A stretch of 64,000 nt of DNA, from the NCBI RefSeq assembly GCF_023718305.1, contig NZ_QEYO01000012.1, positions 1 to 64,000 of the forward strand, written 5' to 3'. Every line of letters begins with the position of its first letter. Position 1 is the first letter of the stretch. Below are positions 8,286 through 22,024 of the stretch, piece after piece. The notes beneath the pieces are model-generated. The model was not told the DNA's origin and did no database searches. It saw only the letters and a list, made by a program, of their open reading frames with translations. This DNA is from Gramella sp. AN32 (GTDB lineage: Bacteria > Bacteroidota > Bacteroidia > Flavobacteriales > Flavobacteriaceae). A program made the translations under genes and the position numbers.

Positions 8286-8969
8286 CTAATTTAGAATCGT
8301 TGCCCTTGTTTTCTCCAGGTAATTTCTGCCAATAGTATATTTTGTTCCATTTATTTCCACACGATTCCCTTCTAAGGCAGTTACTTTATCAATTGAAATT
8401 GTATGGGACCTGTGTATTCTAATAAATTGGGATTTTGGAAGATTTTCTGTAAACCCAGCCAAAGTTTGATGAACCACAAAATTTTTAGAGGGTGTGATTA
8501 TCTTTACATAATCTTTTAAACTCTCCACTATAAAGATTTCATCCAGGTAGATTTTTTTCATCTTCTTTGTGTCCACCTTTACGAAAATATAATCTTTGCT
8601 GATTTTTATATCATTAAAATTGTTTCGTATTTTATTAACGGCCTTTAAAAACCTTGGAAAGGAAATAGGTTTTACCATATAATCCAGCACATCCATTTCG
8701 AAACCTTTCAGGGCGTATTCAGAATGAGCAGATGTAATGATAACTTTAGGTTTTTTAGAGAGACTTTCCAATAAACTAAACCCGTCTATGAGGGGCATAT
8801 TAATATCCAGAAATAATAGATCCACCTCGTTTTCCTGTAGAAATTTTAAACTTTGCAGGGCATTGGTAAAAGTTCCAGTTACTTCTAATTGTTCCACTTG
8901 GGAGGCATAATTCAACAATACCTTAATCGCTAAGGGTTCGTCATCGATAATTACGCAGTTTAACTTCAT
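8286..8969 (-). CDS. LytTR-family response regulator
   Basis: Two-domain regulator of 227 residues. The receiver domain (1-120) has the acidic pair in VIIDDEP, the phospho-acceptor D55 in LLFLDINMP, and a K in VKPISFPRF. The C-terminal 100 residues are a LytTR DNA-binding domain (KKIYLDEIFIVESLKDYVKI and the IRIHRSHTIS motif). Its partner kinase lies directly upstream on the same strand with a 120-base gap. The family regulates surface or transport functions in many bacteria. The divergent cluster starting at 10317 (symporter, GH130) is the nearest candidate target, which is inference from position. Confidence 0.9.
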   Translation of the reverse strand: MKLNCVIIDDEPLAIKVLLNYASQVEQLEVTGTFTNALQSLKFLQENEVDLLFLDINMPLIDGFSLLESLSKKPKVIITSAHSEYALKGFEMDVLDYMVKPISFPRFLKAVNKIRNNFNDIKISKDYIFVKVDTKKMKKIYLDEIFIVESLKDYVKIITPSKNFVVHQTLAGFTENLPKSQFIRIHRSHTISIDKVTALEGNRVEINGTKYTIGRNYLEKTRATILN

Positions 8970-9089
8970 CCTATTATTTTTTGAGTAACTGAAAAATACA
9001 ATACATTGTGCTCATCCTTCATTGGGTATTGCAGGTGATCTTTAAAAATTTGAAGCATGATTTTTTTAAAGGAATAAACGGTCACGAGA

Positions 9090-10178
9090 CTATCCCACTT
9101 TTAGTTTGAAATATACACAATACCTGTCGTTTTGTTTACCATATTCCAGTTTATAATCATTCTCATTATAACTTAATCTTAAGCGTTTTTCTACATTCGC
9201 TATACCAATACCGCCGGTCTCTGAACTGATTTTGGAGATTGTTGGTTGAGCAAGGTCATTGGTGATCTCAAAATGCAAAAAATCATTTTTAATTGACATA
9301 TCTATATCGATAAGTACCTGCCCGTTGTTTTTTTTGGCACCATGTTTAAACGCGTTTTCTACGAAAGGAATAAGTAACATAGGTGGTATTTTTTTGTGCT
9401 GAATTTCTCCTGAGATGTTCAATCTGACTTTAAGGTGATCATCATGCCTTAATTTTTCCAAATCCAGGTAATTAATTACACACATAATTTCTTTTTCCAG
9501 ATCCTGTAATCTCTTTGAAGTATCATAGAGGAGATAGCGCATGAGTTCGGATAATTTTAAGATGATACCGGGTGTTTTTTCCGATTTTTCTAAACTCAGT
9601 GCATAAATATTATTTAAGGTATTAAGGAAAAAATGAGGTGATATCTGTGAACGTAAAAAGCGTAGCTCCGTTTCCAGTTGTTCTTTTTTAAGCCTTGATG
9701 CACGCTTGGTTTCCCGTAACCAGTCTATAGTTATTTTAATGGCCGTCACAAATGTGATCACATAAAATTCCCCTAACATCATAACAATAGCATAATCCAG
9801 GGTAAAATTTGAGGTTTCCGGCCCCTCCCGCCATACGTTATGACTTATAAGCTGGAAAGTAAGTTCAAACTTAAGCAGTACCATTATAAAAATCGCCAAC
9901 AACAGCAAGAAGCCGAATTTTAGAAATTTCCGGGGATAAACAAAACGGGGAATTAAGTAGTATATAGTAAAATAACTTAATATGATGTGGATGGGAAATC
10001 CCAGAAGATTGCCTTTAAGGGAAAATAAAAAATCATTGTAATAACTGCCCCATCTTAAAGTATTAAATAAAAAATATACAACCCAAAAAACAATATGATG
10101 TATAGGTTTTATTTTATAATCACTTTCTGAGTTTGGATAGAAAGGTTTGTTAAGCTTAAAATATCCTAAAAATGACAT
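9090..10178 (-). CDS. LytS-type sensor histidine kinase
   Basis: Membrane sensor kinase of 362 residues. The N-terminal half contains four hydrophobic spans (about 28-40, 58-76, 86-103 and 128-150) joined by short loops, as in the YehU/LytS group without a large external sensor. The catalytic half has the His_kinase motif with H182 in SQISPHFFLNTLNNI, the N box FVENAFKHG and the G box GGIGIANVEKRL. It pairs with the LytTR regulator encoded downstream. No ligand can be inferred from the sensor part; integral-membrane sensors of this type often detect membrane or transport status. Confidence 0.9.
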   Translation of the reverse strand: MSFLGYFKLNKPFYPNSESDYKIKPIHHIVFWVVYFLFNTLRWGSYYNDFLFSLKGNLLGFPIHIILSYFTIYYLIPRFVYPRKFLKFGFLLLLAIFIMVLLKFELTFQLISHNVWREGPETSNFTLDYAIVMMLGEFYVITFVTAIKITIDWLRETKRASRLKKEQLETELRFLRSQISPHFFLNTLNNIYALSLEKSEKTPGIILKLSELMRYLLYDTSKRLQDLEKEIMCVINYLDLEKLRHDDHLKVRLNISGEIQHKKIPPMLLIPFVENAFKHGAKKNNGQVLIDIDMSIKNDFLHFEITNDLAQPTISKISSETGGIGIANVEKRLRLSYNENDYKLEYGKQNDRYCVYFKLKVG

Positions 10179-10231
10179 TGGTATCGAAAATGTTTATTTA
10201 AGTCGTTGGGCTATCCAAAATTGTTGTTGGT

Positions 10232-10249
10232 CTAATAAACTTTTATTAG
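10232..10249. promoter_or_regulatory. Perfect 18-base dyad in divergent promoter region
   Basis: CTAATAAA-CT-TTTATTAG is an exact inverted repeat between the kinase start (10178, minus) and the gene at 10317 (plus). It could be an operator for the two-component system or for the cluster that follows. The loop is too short for a terminator. Confidence 0.3.
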
Positions 10250-10316
10250 AGTTCCAATTTATAAATATTTAATATTTAGAAAAAAGATCATTTAAAATCG
10301 CACTGCTGTACCAAAT

Positions 10317-10973
10317 ATGATAAAAAAATATAGCTTTTATCCTTGTTTATGTACTTTGTTTTTCACTTCCCGTAAAAAGAATAGTGAAAATAATGCTAAG
10401 TCCAAGATCCCCAACCATTCGGTAAAAGGTATTGTTGATCCATTTATAAATACTGGAGGACATGCTCGTACATATCAATGCGCTGGTATTTGCCTTGGAA
10501 TGGTTCAGTTAATTCCTGATAACGGGCGTAATGGCTGGAATTGGAGTTCCGATTATTATTCCGATTCAATACCCTATCGAACCCAGTATTGGTTGCATGA
10601 AATATTGAAAACACCATACAATACCACCCCAAATGGTCTGAGTGGAAACGAAGATGCCGGCCAAATGTCTGCCTGGTATGTGTTAAGTTCCATGGGGCTT
10701 AATCCTTTTAATCCGGTAAGTGGCGAATATCAAATAGGATCCCCACTCTTTGAAAAATCTACTATTTCTTTAAAAAATGGAAAGATGTTTAGCATCGAAG
10801 TCAAAAATGTTTCTTCCGAAAACTTTTATATTCAATCGGCCAGCTTCAATGGCGAAGTTTATGAGCGTTCTTATATAAACCATGGGCAACTTGAGAATGG
10901 GGGGACATTGCAACTGGAAATGGGTAATGCTCCTAACAAAGAATGGGCCACCGGAAAATTTAACAAAAACTGA
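10317..10973 (+). pseudogene. Internally deleted GH92 mannosidase remnant (in frame)
   Basis: A 218-residue open frame made of the two ends of a GH92 alpha-mannosidase, a family normally about 750 residues long. Residues 39-84 match the family start (VDPFINTGGH, then GWNWSSDYYSDS). Residues 85-218 match the family end (YRTQYWLHEIL, GNEDAGQMSAWYVLSS, GEYQIGSPLFEK). Roughly 500 residues between them are missing, including the region that carries the EGN acid motif in the intact paralogues here. The join is close to base 10568. The frame is intact, and the stop TGA overlaps the ATG of the symporter as TGATG, so translation may still serve to couple into the next gene. Catalytic activity is very unlikely. 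Confidence 0.85.
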
Positions 10974-12904
10974 TGCATATAATTGATGTATTAATAATAT
11001 TCCTTTATATCGTCGTTACTTTAGGTGTGGGAATCTGGGTATCAAAGAAGGCTTCCAAAGGACTCGATTCTTATTTTTTAGGGGGGAAATCTATAAAATG
11101 GTACTACCTGGGTTTAAGTAATGGCTCAGGAATGTTTGATGTTTCCGGTACGGCATGGATGGTGGGGATATTATTTCTTTATGGGGTAAATAGTTTTATG
11201 TTTATGTGGATGTGGCCTATTTGGAACCAGATTTTTGTCATGATGTTCCTGGCTGTCTGGATACGGCGCTCCGGGGTGATGACTGGCTCTGAATGGATCT
11301 TAACTCGTTTTGGTGATAACAGGGCAGGGCGGGCATCCCACCTTATTGTGGCCATCTTTGCAGTGGTTGCTTCTATAGGTTTTATCGCATATTTTTTTGA
11401 AGGCGTAGGCAAATTTATGACTGTGATTTTGCCCTGGGACCTGGGATTAGAACTGTTCGACTTTAATATCCTTACATCAGAACAAACTTACGCTTTGCTC
11501 ATTATTTTCTTCACTACCATTTATACCATTAAAGGTGGAATGTTCTCGGTAGTTAGTACCGAAGTGTTGCAGTATGCCATCATGGTGCTGGCCGGTGTCC
11601 TGGTAGCGGGCTACACTTTTATAGCATTTACCGATACCGAGGTAAGTGCCGCAATACCCGAAAAGTGGAAACTTCTTTCTTTTGAATCTCAACTTAGCGG
11701 GTTCTGGGAAGGGAAAAAGGAACCTTTTAATGACCTTATCAATTCGCAGGGTTATAAAATGTTTGGGGCTTTTATAGGAATGACCCTGTTTAAAGGTTTT
11801 TTTGCCAGTATAGCTGGTCCCACTCCAAGTTATGATATGCAACGTATTTTATCGACAAGGACTATAAAAGATGCTGCCTATATGAGTGGTTTTACCAACC
11901 TTGTCCTTTTTATTCCGAGATATCTTTTAATTGCTGCAATTGTATTGATAGGTTTGGTTTTTATCGCTCCACAAATGGCCGCTGAAGGGAGCATTAACGG
12001 TAACGATTTGGAGGTAATCCTCCCAAAAGTTATTAATACCCATGTGCCCGTAGGGATTAAAGGCCTTTTGCTTGCAGGACTTTTGGCCGCATTTATGTCA
12101 ACATTTTCTGCCTTTGTGAACGCAGGCCCGGCTTATATCGTAAATGATATTTATAAAAAATATTTCAAACCCAAAGGAACAGACCGGCATTATATAAAAG
12201 CAAGCCACCTGGCCTCCTTAATTGTGGTGATTCTAGGTGTGGTAATGGGCTTTTTTGCTGATTCTATAAATTCTATTACCCTTTGGATTACGAGTGCCTT
12301 GTATGGAGGCTATGTAGCGTCCAATTTTTTAAAATGGATTTGGTGGCGATTTAATGGGTGGGGGTATTTCTGGGGAATGCTGGCCGGACTTATTATAGCC
12401 AGCCTTCAATTTCTTCTGGATCAGAATAAAGGAAATTTTCTACCGGATTCTTTATTATATGAATTTGCACATATCCCAGCTATATATTTATTTCCTATTA
12501 TATTTTTATTTTCCCTGTTGGGATCGTTCCTGGGCACATTTTTAACGCCTCCCACCAATATAAAAACCTTGCAGTCATTTTATCAAAATGTGCGCCCCTG
12601 GGGATGGTGGAAACCGGTACGTGAAAATATGAAAGCTGAAGGAATTATGATAAAGAAAAACACCAATTTTGGAAGGGATATGCTTAATTGCTTTATAGGA
12701 ATAATATGGCAATCGAGTATGATCTTATTACCAATCTACTTGGTAGTGAGGGATTATGAAAAAACAGCGCTATCCTTTTTAATATTTGGGATAACCACGA
12801 TAATTCTCAAATTCACCTGGTTGGATAAAATGAAAAAGATTGAAGAACCTAAAAAAGTAATAAAAAATGAAAAACAAGCTTATTCCATGGCAGGAGAAGC
12901 CTGA
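10973..12904 (+). CDS. Sodium:solute symporter (SSS family)
   Basis: Inner-membrane importer of 643 residues with about 14 hydrophobic spans, starting [21 protein letters not shown] and containing the family [20 protein letters not shown] region and repeated G-rich helices. SSS members couple uptake of sugars, sialic acid, inositol or amino acids to sodium. It begins one base inside the GH92 remnant (TGATG) and its 3' end overlaps the GH130 gene by 38 bases, so the two are co-translated. With GH130 next to it, the best guess for cargo is a mannose- or GlcNAc-containing mono- or disaccharide such as Man-beta-1,4-GlcNAc. That is inference; sialic acid is an alternative. Confidence 0.88.
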   Translation: MHIIDVLIIFLYIVVTLGVGIWVSKKASKGLDSYFLGGKSIKWYYLGLSNGSGMFDVSGTAWMVGILFLYGVNSFMFMWMWPIWNQIFVMMFLAVWIRRSGVMTGSEWILTRFGDNRAGRASHLIVAIFAVVASIGFIAYFFEGVGKFMTVILPWDLGLELFDFNILTSEQTYALLIIFFTTIYTIKGGMFSVVSTEVLQYAIMVLAGVLVAGYTFIAFTDTEVSAAIPEKWKLLSFESQLSGFWEGKKEPFNDLINSQGYKMFGAFIGMTLFKGFFASIAGPTPSYDMQRILSTRTIKDAAYMSGFTNLVLFIPRYLLIAAIVLIGLVFIAPQMAAEGSINGNDLEVILPKVINTHVPVGIKGLLLAGLLAAFMSTFSAFVNAGPAYIVNDIYKKYFKPKGTDRHYIKASHLASLIVVILGVVMGFFADSINSITLWITSALYGGYVASNFLKWIWWRFNGWGYFWGMLAGLIIASLQFLLDQNKGNFLPDSLLYEFAHIPAIYLFPIIFLFSLLGSFLGTFLTPPTNIKTLQSFYQNVRPWGWWKPVRENMKAEGIMIKKNTNFGRDMLNCFIGIIWQSSMILLPIYLVVRDYEKTALSFLIFGITTIILKFTWLDKMKKIEEPKKVIKNEKQAYSMAGEA

Positions 12905-13838
12905 AAATAGCAAGGAAGTACTTTGGCGTTATAGCGAGAATCCCATCATTGACCGCTATGCAATTCCTACTTCCAACAGTATTTTTAATTCTGCCGTGGT
13001 GCCATTTAAAGATGGCTATGCGGGGGTTTTTCGTTGTGATAACAAAGCCGTGCAAATGAATATTTTTGCTGGCTTTAGCGAAAACGGTATTGACTGGGAT
13101 ATTGAGCATCAACCCATCAGCTTTGCTCCGGGAAACACCCAAATGATTGACTCAGATTATAAATATGATCCCAGGGTCACTTTTATTGAAGATCGGTATT
13201 GGATTACGTGGTGCAATGGTTATCATGGTCCAACGATCGGGATTGGATATACCTTCGACTTTAAAGAATTCTATCAATGTGAAAATGCTTTTCTTCCTTT
13301 TAACAGGAATGGGGTGTTGTTTCCCAAGAAGATAAACGGGAAATACGCCATGCTTAGCAGACCTAGTGATAACGGTCATACACCCTTTGGAGATATTTAT
13401 ATCAGCTATAGTCCGGATATGAAATACTGGGGGGAACATCGTTGCGTAATGAAAGTTGCCCCATTTGAAAAAAGTGCCTGGCAATGTACTAAAATAGGGG
13501 CGGGGCCGGTGCCTATTTTGACCAATGAGGGCTGGTTGCTATTTTATCATGGTGTCATTGCTACATGTAACGGGTTTAGATATTCTATTGGGGCTGCTTT
13601 ATTGGATGAAAATGAACCCGAAAAAGTGAAATTTCGGTCCCAGCCCTACTTAATGGCTCCTGCAGAAATCTACGAATTAACCGGGGATGTTCCCAATGTT
13701 ATTTTTCCCTGTGCCAGCCTACATTCAATGGAAGAGGATAAACTGGCACTGTATTACGGTGCGGCCGATACGGTTACCGGATTGGCATTTGGAAAAATTA
13801 GCGAAATTATCGCCTTTACAAAGAAAAACTCTTTTTAA
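12867..13838 (+). CDS. GH130 beta-mannoside phosphorylase
   Basis: Cytosolic five-bladed beta-propeller enzyme of 323 residues with no signal peptide. GH130 enzymes phosphorolyse beta-mannosides to mannose 1-phosphate. The [16 protein letters not shown] segment contains the conserved Asp and the GPTIGIGYT run; [22 protein letters not shown] and [11 protein letters not shown] are also family signatures. In Bacteroidota, GH130 genes beside GH92 and GH20 genes encode Man-beta-1,4-GlcNAc phosphorylase (the BT1033 type), which degrades the N-glycan core after PNGase or endoglycosidase action. That function fits this cluster well. The start overlaps the symporter gene, and the stop is one base from the next start. 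Confidence 0.88.
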   Translation: MKNKLIPWQEKPENSKEVLWRYSENPIIDRYAIPTSNSIFNSAVVPFKDGYAGVFRCDNKAVQMNIFAGFSENGIDWDIEHQPISFAPGNTQMIDSDYKYDPRVTFIEDRYWITWCNGYHGPTIGIGYTFDFKEFYQCENAFLPFNRNGVLFPKKINGKYAMLSRPSDNGHTPFGDIYISYSPDMKYWGEHRCVMKVAPFEKSAWQCTKIGAGPVPILTNEGWLLFYHGVIATCNGFRYSIGAALLDENEPEKVKFRSQPYLMAPAEIYELTGDVPNVIFPCASLHSMEEDKLALYYGAADTVTGLAFGKISEIIAFTKKNSF

Positions 13839-13839
13839 A

Positions 13840-14901
13840 ATGAAACAGGTAATCCTAATATTTTGGTGTTTCTTCAGCTTGCTTTTGTACGCTCAAAAAC
13901 AGGCTCCATTATCCTATGTGGCTTTTAAAACTTCGGAAGAAATTAATATAGATGGAAAAGCATCCGAAGAAGCTTGGAAATTGGCAAAATGGAGTGAAAA
14001 TTTCATTGACATTGAAGGCGTTGAAACTCCGGCGTACAAGACCAATGTGAAAATGCTATGGGATGAGGAATATTTGTATTTCTACACTAAAATGGAGGAA
14101 CCGCATATATGGGCTACGCTGAAGCAGCGCGATACGGTTATTTTTTACAACAACGATTTTGAAATTTTTATCGATCCCGACGGGGATGCCCAAAATTATA
14201 TGGAATTTGAAATAAATGCCCTAAACACCGTGTGGGATTTATTGTTGGTAAAAGCCTATCGCGAAGGGGGGCACGCCATAGATAGCTGGGATATCGCGGG
14301 AGTGAAGTCTGCTGTTTATATCGAAGGCAGTCTAAACGATCCTGGCGATCAGGACAAATTTTGGAATGTTGAAATTGCCATGCCCTGGGAGGTTTTAACG
14401 GAGACAAGTCCAAATGGCAGTATTCCCGCAAATGACTTCTGGCGTATCAATTTTTCACGGGTCAATTGGGATTTCCAATTAAAGGATGGTAAATATTCCC
14501 GTAAACAAGATAACAATGGAAATTACTTACCTGAATATAATTGGGTTTGGTCCCCGCAAGGTGTAATAAATATGCATGAGCCGGAGCACTGGGGCTACGT
14601 TTATTTTTCAGATAAAAAACCGGGGGGAAAGGAAGCTTTTACGATTCCCAAAGACGAAAAGATCAAGTGGTTTTTATATGAACTGTACCGGAAGCAAAAG
14701 TCTTATCATCAAAAACACAAAAAATGGGCTTTGCCAATAAACAAACTAGTAAAAGGGGAGATGAAAATTGACGGCGAGAAAGTCCGTCCAAAACTTGAAA
14801 TTCACGAAACCGGTTGGAATATTTCTGTACTAAGTCCCTTCACCGGAAACAAACTGATCATAAAAGAAAATGGGGATTTTATAAAAGAAAATTCCGATTA
14901 G
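13840..14901 (+). CDS. Secreted CBM9-like carbohydrate-binding protein
   Basis: 353 residues, beginning with a signal peptide (MKQVILIFWCFFSLLLYAQ, cleavage expected near AQ-KQ). Residues about 25-230 form a CBM9-like (DOMON-type) beta-sandwich: INIDGKASEEAWKLAKW, then LWDEEYLYFYTKMEEPHIWA, NNDFEIFIDPDGD and FWRINFSRVNWD. Such proteins bind sugars at the cell surface or in the periplasm; the C-terminal 100 residues are unassigned. A longer frame from 13687 exists, but it lies inside GH130 and lacks a signal, so the ATG at 13840 is preferred. It is in line with the symporter, GH130 and the lipoprotein that follows. Confidence 0.8.
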   Translation: MKQVILIFWCFFSLLLYAQKQAPLSYVAFKTSEEINIDGKASEEAWKLAKWSENFIDIEGVETPAYKTNVKMLWDEEYLYFYTKMEEPHIWATLKQRDTVIFYNNDFEIFIDPDGDAQNYMEFEINALNTVWDLLLVKAYREGGHAIDSWDIAGVKSAVYIEGSLNDPGDQDKFWNVEIAMPWEVLTETSPNGSIPANDFWRINFSRVNWDFQLKDGKYSRKQDNNGNYLPEYNWVWSPQGVINMHEPEHWGYVYFSDKKPGGKEAFTIPKDEKIKWFLYELYRKQKSYHQKHKKWALPINKLVKGEMKIDGEKVRPKLEIHETGWNISVLSPFTGNKLIIKENGDFIKENSD

Positions 14902-14949
14902 ATATATTCTATAAACCATGATTAACAAACCATCAATAAATGAATCATT

Positions 14950-16059
14950 ATGATGAAAAATTTAATTTTAATTTTGCTTCTATCGTTTTCTCTCACCTCT
15001 TGCCTGGACAATCTGCAAGCACATAAAGGAGGAAAAACACTTTCAGAAACTACCACAAAAGCTGAAAAAGATTTTAAATATTGGACCTGGATTACTGCAG
15101 ATTCCAAAAGAGCTGATTCTTCGTATGTTTCAGAATTTAAGAAATATAAAGAGAATGGGCTTGATGCGGTACTCATCAATACAGAGACCGATGCTGCTTT
15201 ACTTTCCCGTTTAACACCTCTTGCAAAAGCCGAAGGCCTCGAAGTACATGCGTGGATGTTTACCATGAACCGGCCCGGGGACAGTATTGCATTGGAACAT
15301 CCCGACTGGTATGCGGTCAACCGCAAGGGGGAGTCAACATTTGACAAACGTCCATATGTGGAGTATTATCAGTGGATGTGTCCAACTCGGGAAGAATCCA
15401 CGGGCCATGTGCTGGACCTGGTAGAAGGTCTGGCCAAAGTAGAAGGAGTGGCCAGTGTTCACCTCGATTACATCCGCCTTCCCGATATTTTTCTGCCAAT
15501 AGGTTTATTGCCAAAATATGATTTAGAGCAGGAGGAGGAATTACCACAATTTGATTATTGCTATTGCGATGTGTGTGTGGCTGAATTTGAAAAGATACAC
15601 CATAAAAACCCAAAGGAAATGGAAAACCCTGCCATCGATATTGAATGGAAACAATTTAGGCTAAACAAAATAAAGCAGGTCGTGGATCAGGCTTACAAAA
15701 TAGCCCATAAAAACGGAAAAGATTTAACCGCTGCGGTTTTTCCATATCCTGAAATGGCAGATCATATGGTACGCCAGCGCTGGGATAAATGGGAGATAGA
15801 TGCGGTGTTGCCCATGATCTACAATAATTTTTATAATGAAGAACTGGACTGGATAGGTTGGGCAACCCAACAAGGCGTAGAAGATTTAAAGCATAAAAAT
15901 GTAGCCCTACATACCGGCATCTATGTACCCCCAATGAGTCCGCAAGATATTTCTGAAGCTATAAAATTAGCAAAGGAGAATGGTGCAAAGGGTGTTTCTT
16001 TTTTTGATGGAAACGCGCTCACCCCGGAAATGCTAAGGGCTATCAAAGATTCGAAATAG
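14950..16059 (+). CDS. Lipoprotein, putative glycoside hydrolase with TIM-barrel (GHL10-like)
   Basis: 369 residues with a lipoprotein signal (LLSFSLTSC, lipid Cys at about residue 18), so anchored to a membrane, probably the outer one. The body looks like a TIM barrel of the GHL10/DUF187 kind: WTWITADSK, GLDAVLINTETDAALLSRL, GLEVHAWMFTMNRPGD, a strand end with HLDYIRLPD (possible catalytic Asp), AAVFPYPEMADHMVRQRWDKWEIDAVLPMIY and GVSFFDG. A YCYCDVC segment could bind a metal. The family is poorly characterised and its substrate is unknown. It closes the cluster that begins with the GH92 remnant. The GHL10 assignment is moderate; the barrel fold is more certain than the family. Confidence 0.6.
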   Translation: MMKNLILILLLSFSLTSCLDNLQAHKGGKTLSETTTKAEKDFKYWTWITADSKRADSSYVSEFKKYKENGLDAVLINTETDAALLSRLTPLAKAEGLEVHAWMFTMNRPGDSIALEHPDWYAVNRKGESTFDKRPYVEYYQWMCPTREESTGHVLDLVEGLAKVEGVASVHLDYIRLPDIFLPIGLLPKYDLEQEEELPQFDYCYCDVCVAEFEKIHHKNPKEMENPAIDIEWKQFRLNKIKQVVDQAYKIAHKNGKDLTAAVFPYPEMADHMVRQRWDKWEIDAVLPMIYNNFYNEELDWIGWATQQGVEDLKHKNVALHTGIYVPPMSPQDISEAIKLAKENGAKGVSFFDGNALTPEMLRAIKDSK

Positions 16060-16153
16060 TTGAAAGCCCATAATAGGCATTTATTAAAAAATCCAATACG
16101 ACCGACATAAATAAGGAAAAATGCGATAGTCGGTTAAAATTTTATTCTGATAA

Positions 16154-19672
<3,519 letters not shown>

Positions 19673-19688
19673 CATAAAAAAATTAAAA

Positions 19689-22013
19689 ATGAAGACAATA
19701 TTAAAAGCTTTCCTGATTTTAAACGTAGCTTTTTTTTCCTCCTGTGGCGATAGTGAAAAAAAAACTTTTTCTGAAGAAGAAGTGATGCTCATTCCAAGGC
19801 CTGCAAAAATGGAGCTAAAAGAAGGTTCTTTCCGCTTTGATAAAAACACTGTTTTTGTGGCAAATGATGAGGAGCAGGAAAAACTTTCCGCTTTGCTTAT
19901 AGATAAATTTAAATCGGCTGCGGGTTTTTCACTTAAAACCGTCTCCGAAAAACCGAAAGCCAACTTTGTTCAGTATAAAGAAAACAAGGAATTAGGAGAA
20001 GAAGGCTATACTTTAAAAGTTGATAATAATTCAATATTCATTGAGGCTGGTGGCTTTGCCGGATATCTATATGCCTTGGAAAGCATTAGGCAGTTGCTTC
20101 CACCTGAAATAGAAAACGATCAAATTCAGGATGGTACAATTTGGCTTATTCCTAATTTAGAAATTAATGATAAGCCTCGATATAAATGGCGCGGACTGAT
20201 GCTGGATGTTTCCAGGCATTTTTTTGAAAAGGAATATATCCTAAAAACCATAGACCGGTTGGCCATGCTCAAACTAAATACCCTACACCTGCATTTGGTG
20301 GATGATCAGGGCTGGCGTATCGAAATCAAAAAATACCCGAAACTCACAGAGGTGGGTGCCTGGAGGGTAGATCAGGAAAGCAAGCATTGGAATGCCCGTT
20401 CCCAGAATGAACCGGGAGTTGAAGCCACCTATGGCGGTTTTTATACCCAGGAAGATATAAAGGAAATTGTGGCCTATGCTAAAGACCGAGCTATAAGTGT
20501 GGTGCCTGAAATCGAAATGCCTGCGCACGTAATGAGCGCCATTGCAGCTTATCCCGAGCTTTCCTGTACCGGTGAACCCATTGCGATACCCTCTGGAGGC
20601 GTATGGCCCATTACCGATATTTACTGCCCGGGAAAAGAAACAACTTTTGAGTTCCTGGAAGATGTGTTACTGGAAGTTATGGAGCTTTTTCCTTCAAAAT
20701 ACATTCACGTGGGTGGGGATGAAGCCACCAAGACCGAATGGGAAAAATGCCCGGATTGCCAGCGTAGGATGAAAGAAGAAGGCCTGGCGAATGTAGAAGA
20801 GTTGCAGAGTTATTTCATAAAAAGAATGGAACGCTTTATCAGTTCCCATGATCGTATATTGATAGGTTGGGACGAGATCCTGGAAGGAGGTTTGGCACCG
20901 GGTGCTACGGTAATGAGTTGGAGGGGGATTGACGGGGGCTGGGAAGCGTCTAAGCAGGGTCATGATGTGATAATGAGCCCGGGGACACCCTTATATTTTA
21001 ATCATTATCAGGGTGATCCCGATAAGGAACCTATTGCCCAGGGAGGTTATAATCCCTTGCACCTGGTATATGAATTCGATCCGGTGGTAGATAGTATGAG
21101 TATTGAACAAAAAGAGCATGTTCTTGGAGCTCAGGCCAACCTTTGGAGTGAATATATTCCAACAGAATCCCATTCGGAATATATGTTGTTCCCAAGGCTG
21201 GCAGCGCTATCTGAAATACTGTGGACGCCCGAAGAAAAGAAGGATTGGAATAATTTTACCCGCCGATTGGAAAATTTGAAAAAACGCTTCGATTATTTAG
21301 ACATCAATTATAGCACTACCATGTACGATGTAACTGCTGATGCTACAGTAGATAGTGCTACCGGGAAGATCAGTATCCGTTTGAAAAGTGAACTTCCTGA
21401 TGCTAAGATTCGTTATACCCTTGACGGCAAAAAACCAAATCCATCTTCAGAAGTTTACGAGGATCCAGTTTTGCTGGATTCCAGCAGTAATTTAAAAGCT
21501 GCTGTATTTGAGGATGGTAAGCTGAAAGGAGATGTGCTCGAAAAAGAATTCAGGTTCCATAAAGCTGTAGGTTCAAATGTAAACTATGAACCTAAGTATA
21601 GTGATCGCTATACCGGTATAGGTGAAAAAACCACAGTCAATGTGTTACGGGGAAGCAAGAACTTCCATGACGGGCAGTGGCTGGGCTGGATGGGCAAAGA
21701 TGTTAGCATTAGCGTAGATCTCGGGGAACCAAAGTCAATCTCAAAGATATCAGTAGGCAGTATGGCCGATCAGGGCTCGGGAATTTATTTCCCGGTAAAA
21801 CTTGAATATTATATAAGTACCGAAAAAGATGACCTTAAATTGGTTGGAGAGATTAACAGGGAGTTCGAAAATAAAGGATTTATAGTTTTAAAGGATTTTA
21901 CGGCAGAATTTGAACAAGAAACTGCACGTTTTGTAAAAGTGAAGATTACCAATTTCAAAAAATCAACCTATGGAGGTTCATGGACCTTTATTGATGAAAT
22001 TATAGTCGAATAA
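19689..22013 (+). CDS. GH20 beta-N-acetylhexosaminidase, lipoprotein
   Basis: 774 residues; cleaves terminal beta-GlcNAc or GalNAc. The lipoprotein signal ends FFSSC, so surface or periplasmic anchoring is expected. After the GH20 N-terminal domain comes the barrel (KWRGLMLDVSRHFF, LHLHLVDDQGWRIEIKKYP) with the catalytic pair D344-E345 in HVGGDEAT and the WDEILEGG and AQANLWSEY segments. The C terminus has a chitobiase-type domain (RYTLDGKKPNPSSEVY) and a discoidin-like domain of about 140 residues. The gap to GH2 is 16 bases and to the GH92 gene 11 bases, so they are co-transcribed. Acts after galactose removal by the GH2 enzyme. Confidence 0.93.
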   Translation: MKTILKAFLILNVAFFSSCGDSEKKTFSEEEVMLIPRPAKMELKEGSFRFDKNTVFVANDEEQEKLSALLIDKFKSAAGFSLKTVSEKPKANFVQYKENKELGEEGYTLKVDNNSIFIEAGGFAGYLYALESIRQLLPPEIENDQIQDGTIWLIPNLEINDKPRYKWRGLMLDVSRHFFEKEYILKTIDRLAMLKLNTLHLHLVDDQGWRIEIKKYPKLTEVGAWRVDQESKHWNARSQNEPGVEATYGGFYTQEDIKEIVAYAKDRAISVVPEIEMPAHVMSAIAAYPELSCTGEPIAIPSGGVWPITDIYCPGKETTFEFLEDVLLEVMELFPSKYIHVGGDEATKTEWEKCPDCQRRMKEEGLANVEELQSYFIKRMERFISSHDRILIGWDEILEGGLAPGATVMSWRGIDGGWEASKQGHDVIMSPGTPLYFNHYQGDPDKEPIAQGGYNPLHLVYEFDPVVDSMSIEQKEHVLGAQANLWSEYIPTESHSEYMLFPRLAALSEILWTPEEKKDWNNFTRRLENLKKRFDYLDINYSTTMYDVTADATVDSATGKISIRLKSELPDAKIRYTLDGKKPNPSSEVYEDPVLLDSSSNLKAAVFEDGKLKGDVLEKEFRFHKAVGSNVNYEPKYSDRYTGIGEKTTVNVLRGSKNFHDGQWLGWMGKDVSISVDLGEPKSISKISVGSMADQGSGIYFPVKLEYYISTEKDDLKLVGEINREFENKGFIVLKDFTAEFEQETARFVKVKITNFKKSTYGGSWTFIDEIIVE

Positions 22014-22024
22014 AATTACAGCTT

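Noticed and set aside
13687..13839. Longer start for the CBM9-like protein
   Set aside because: It lies entirely inside the GH130 gene, and the signal peptide begins at the ATG at 13840.
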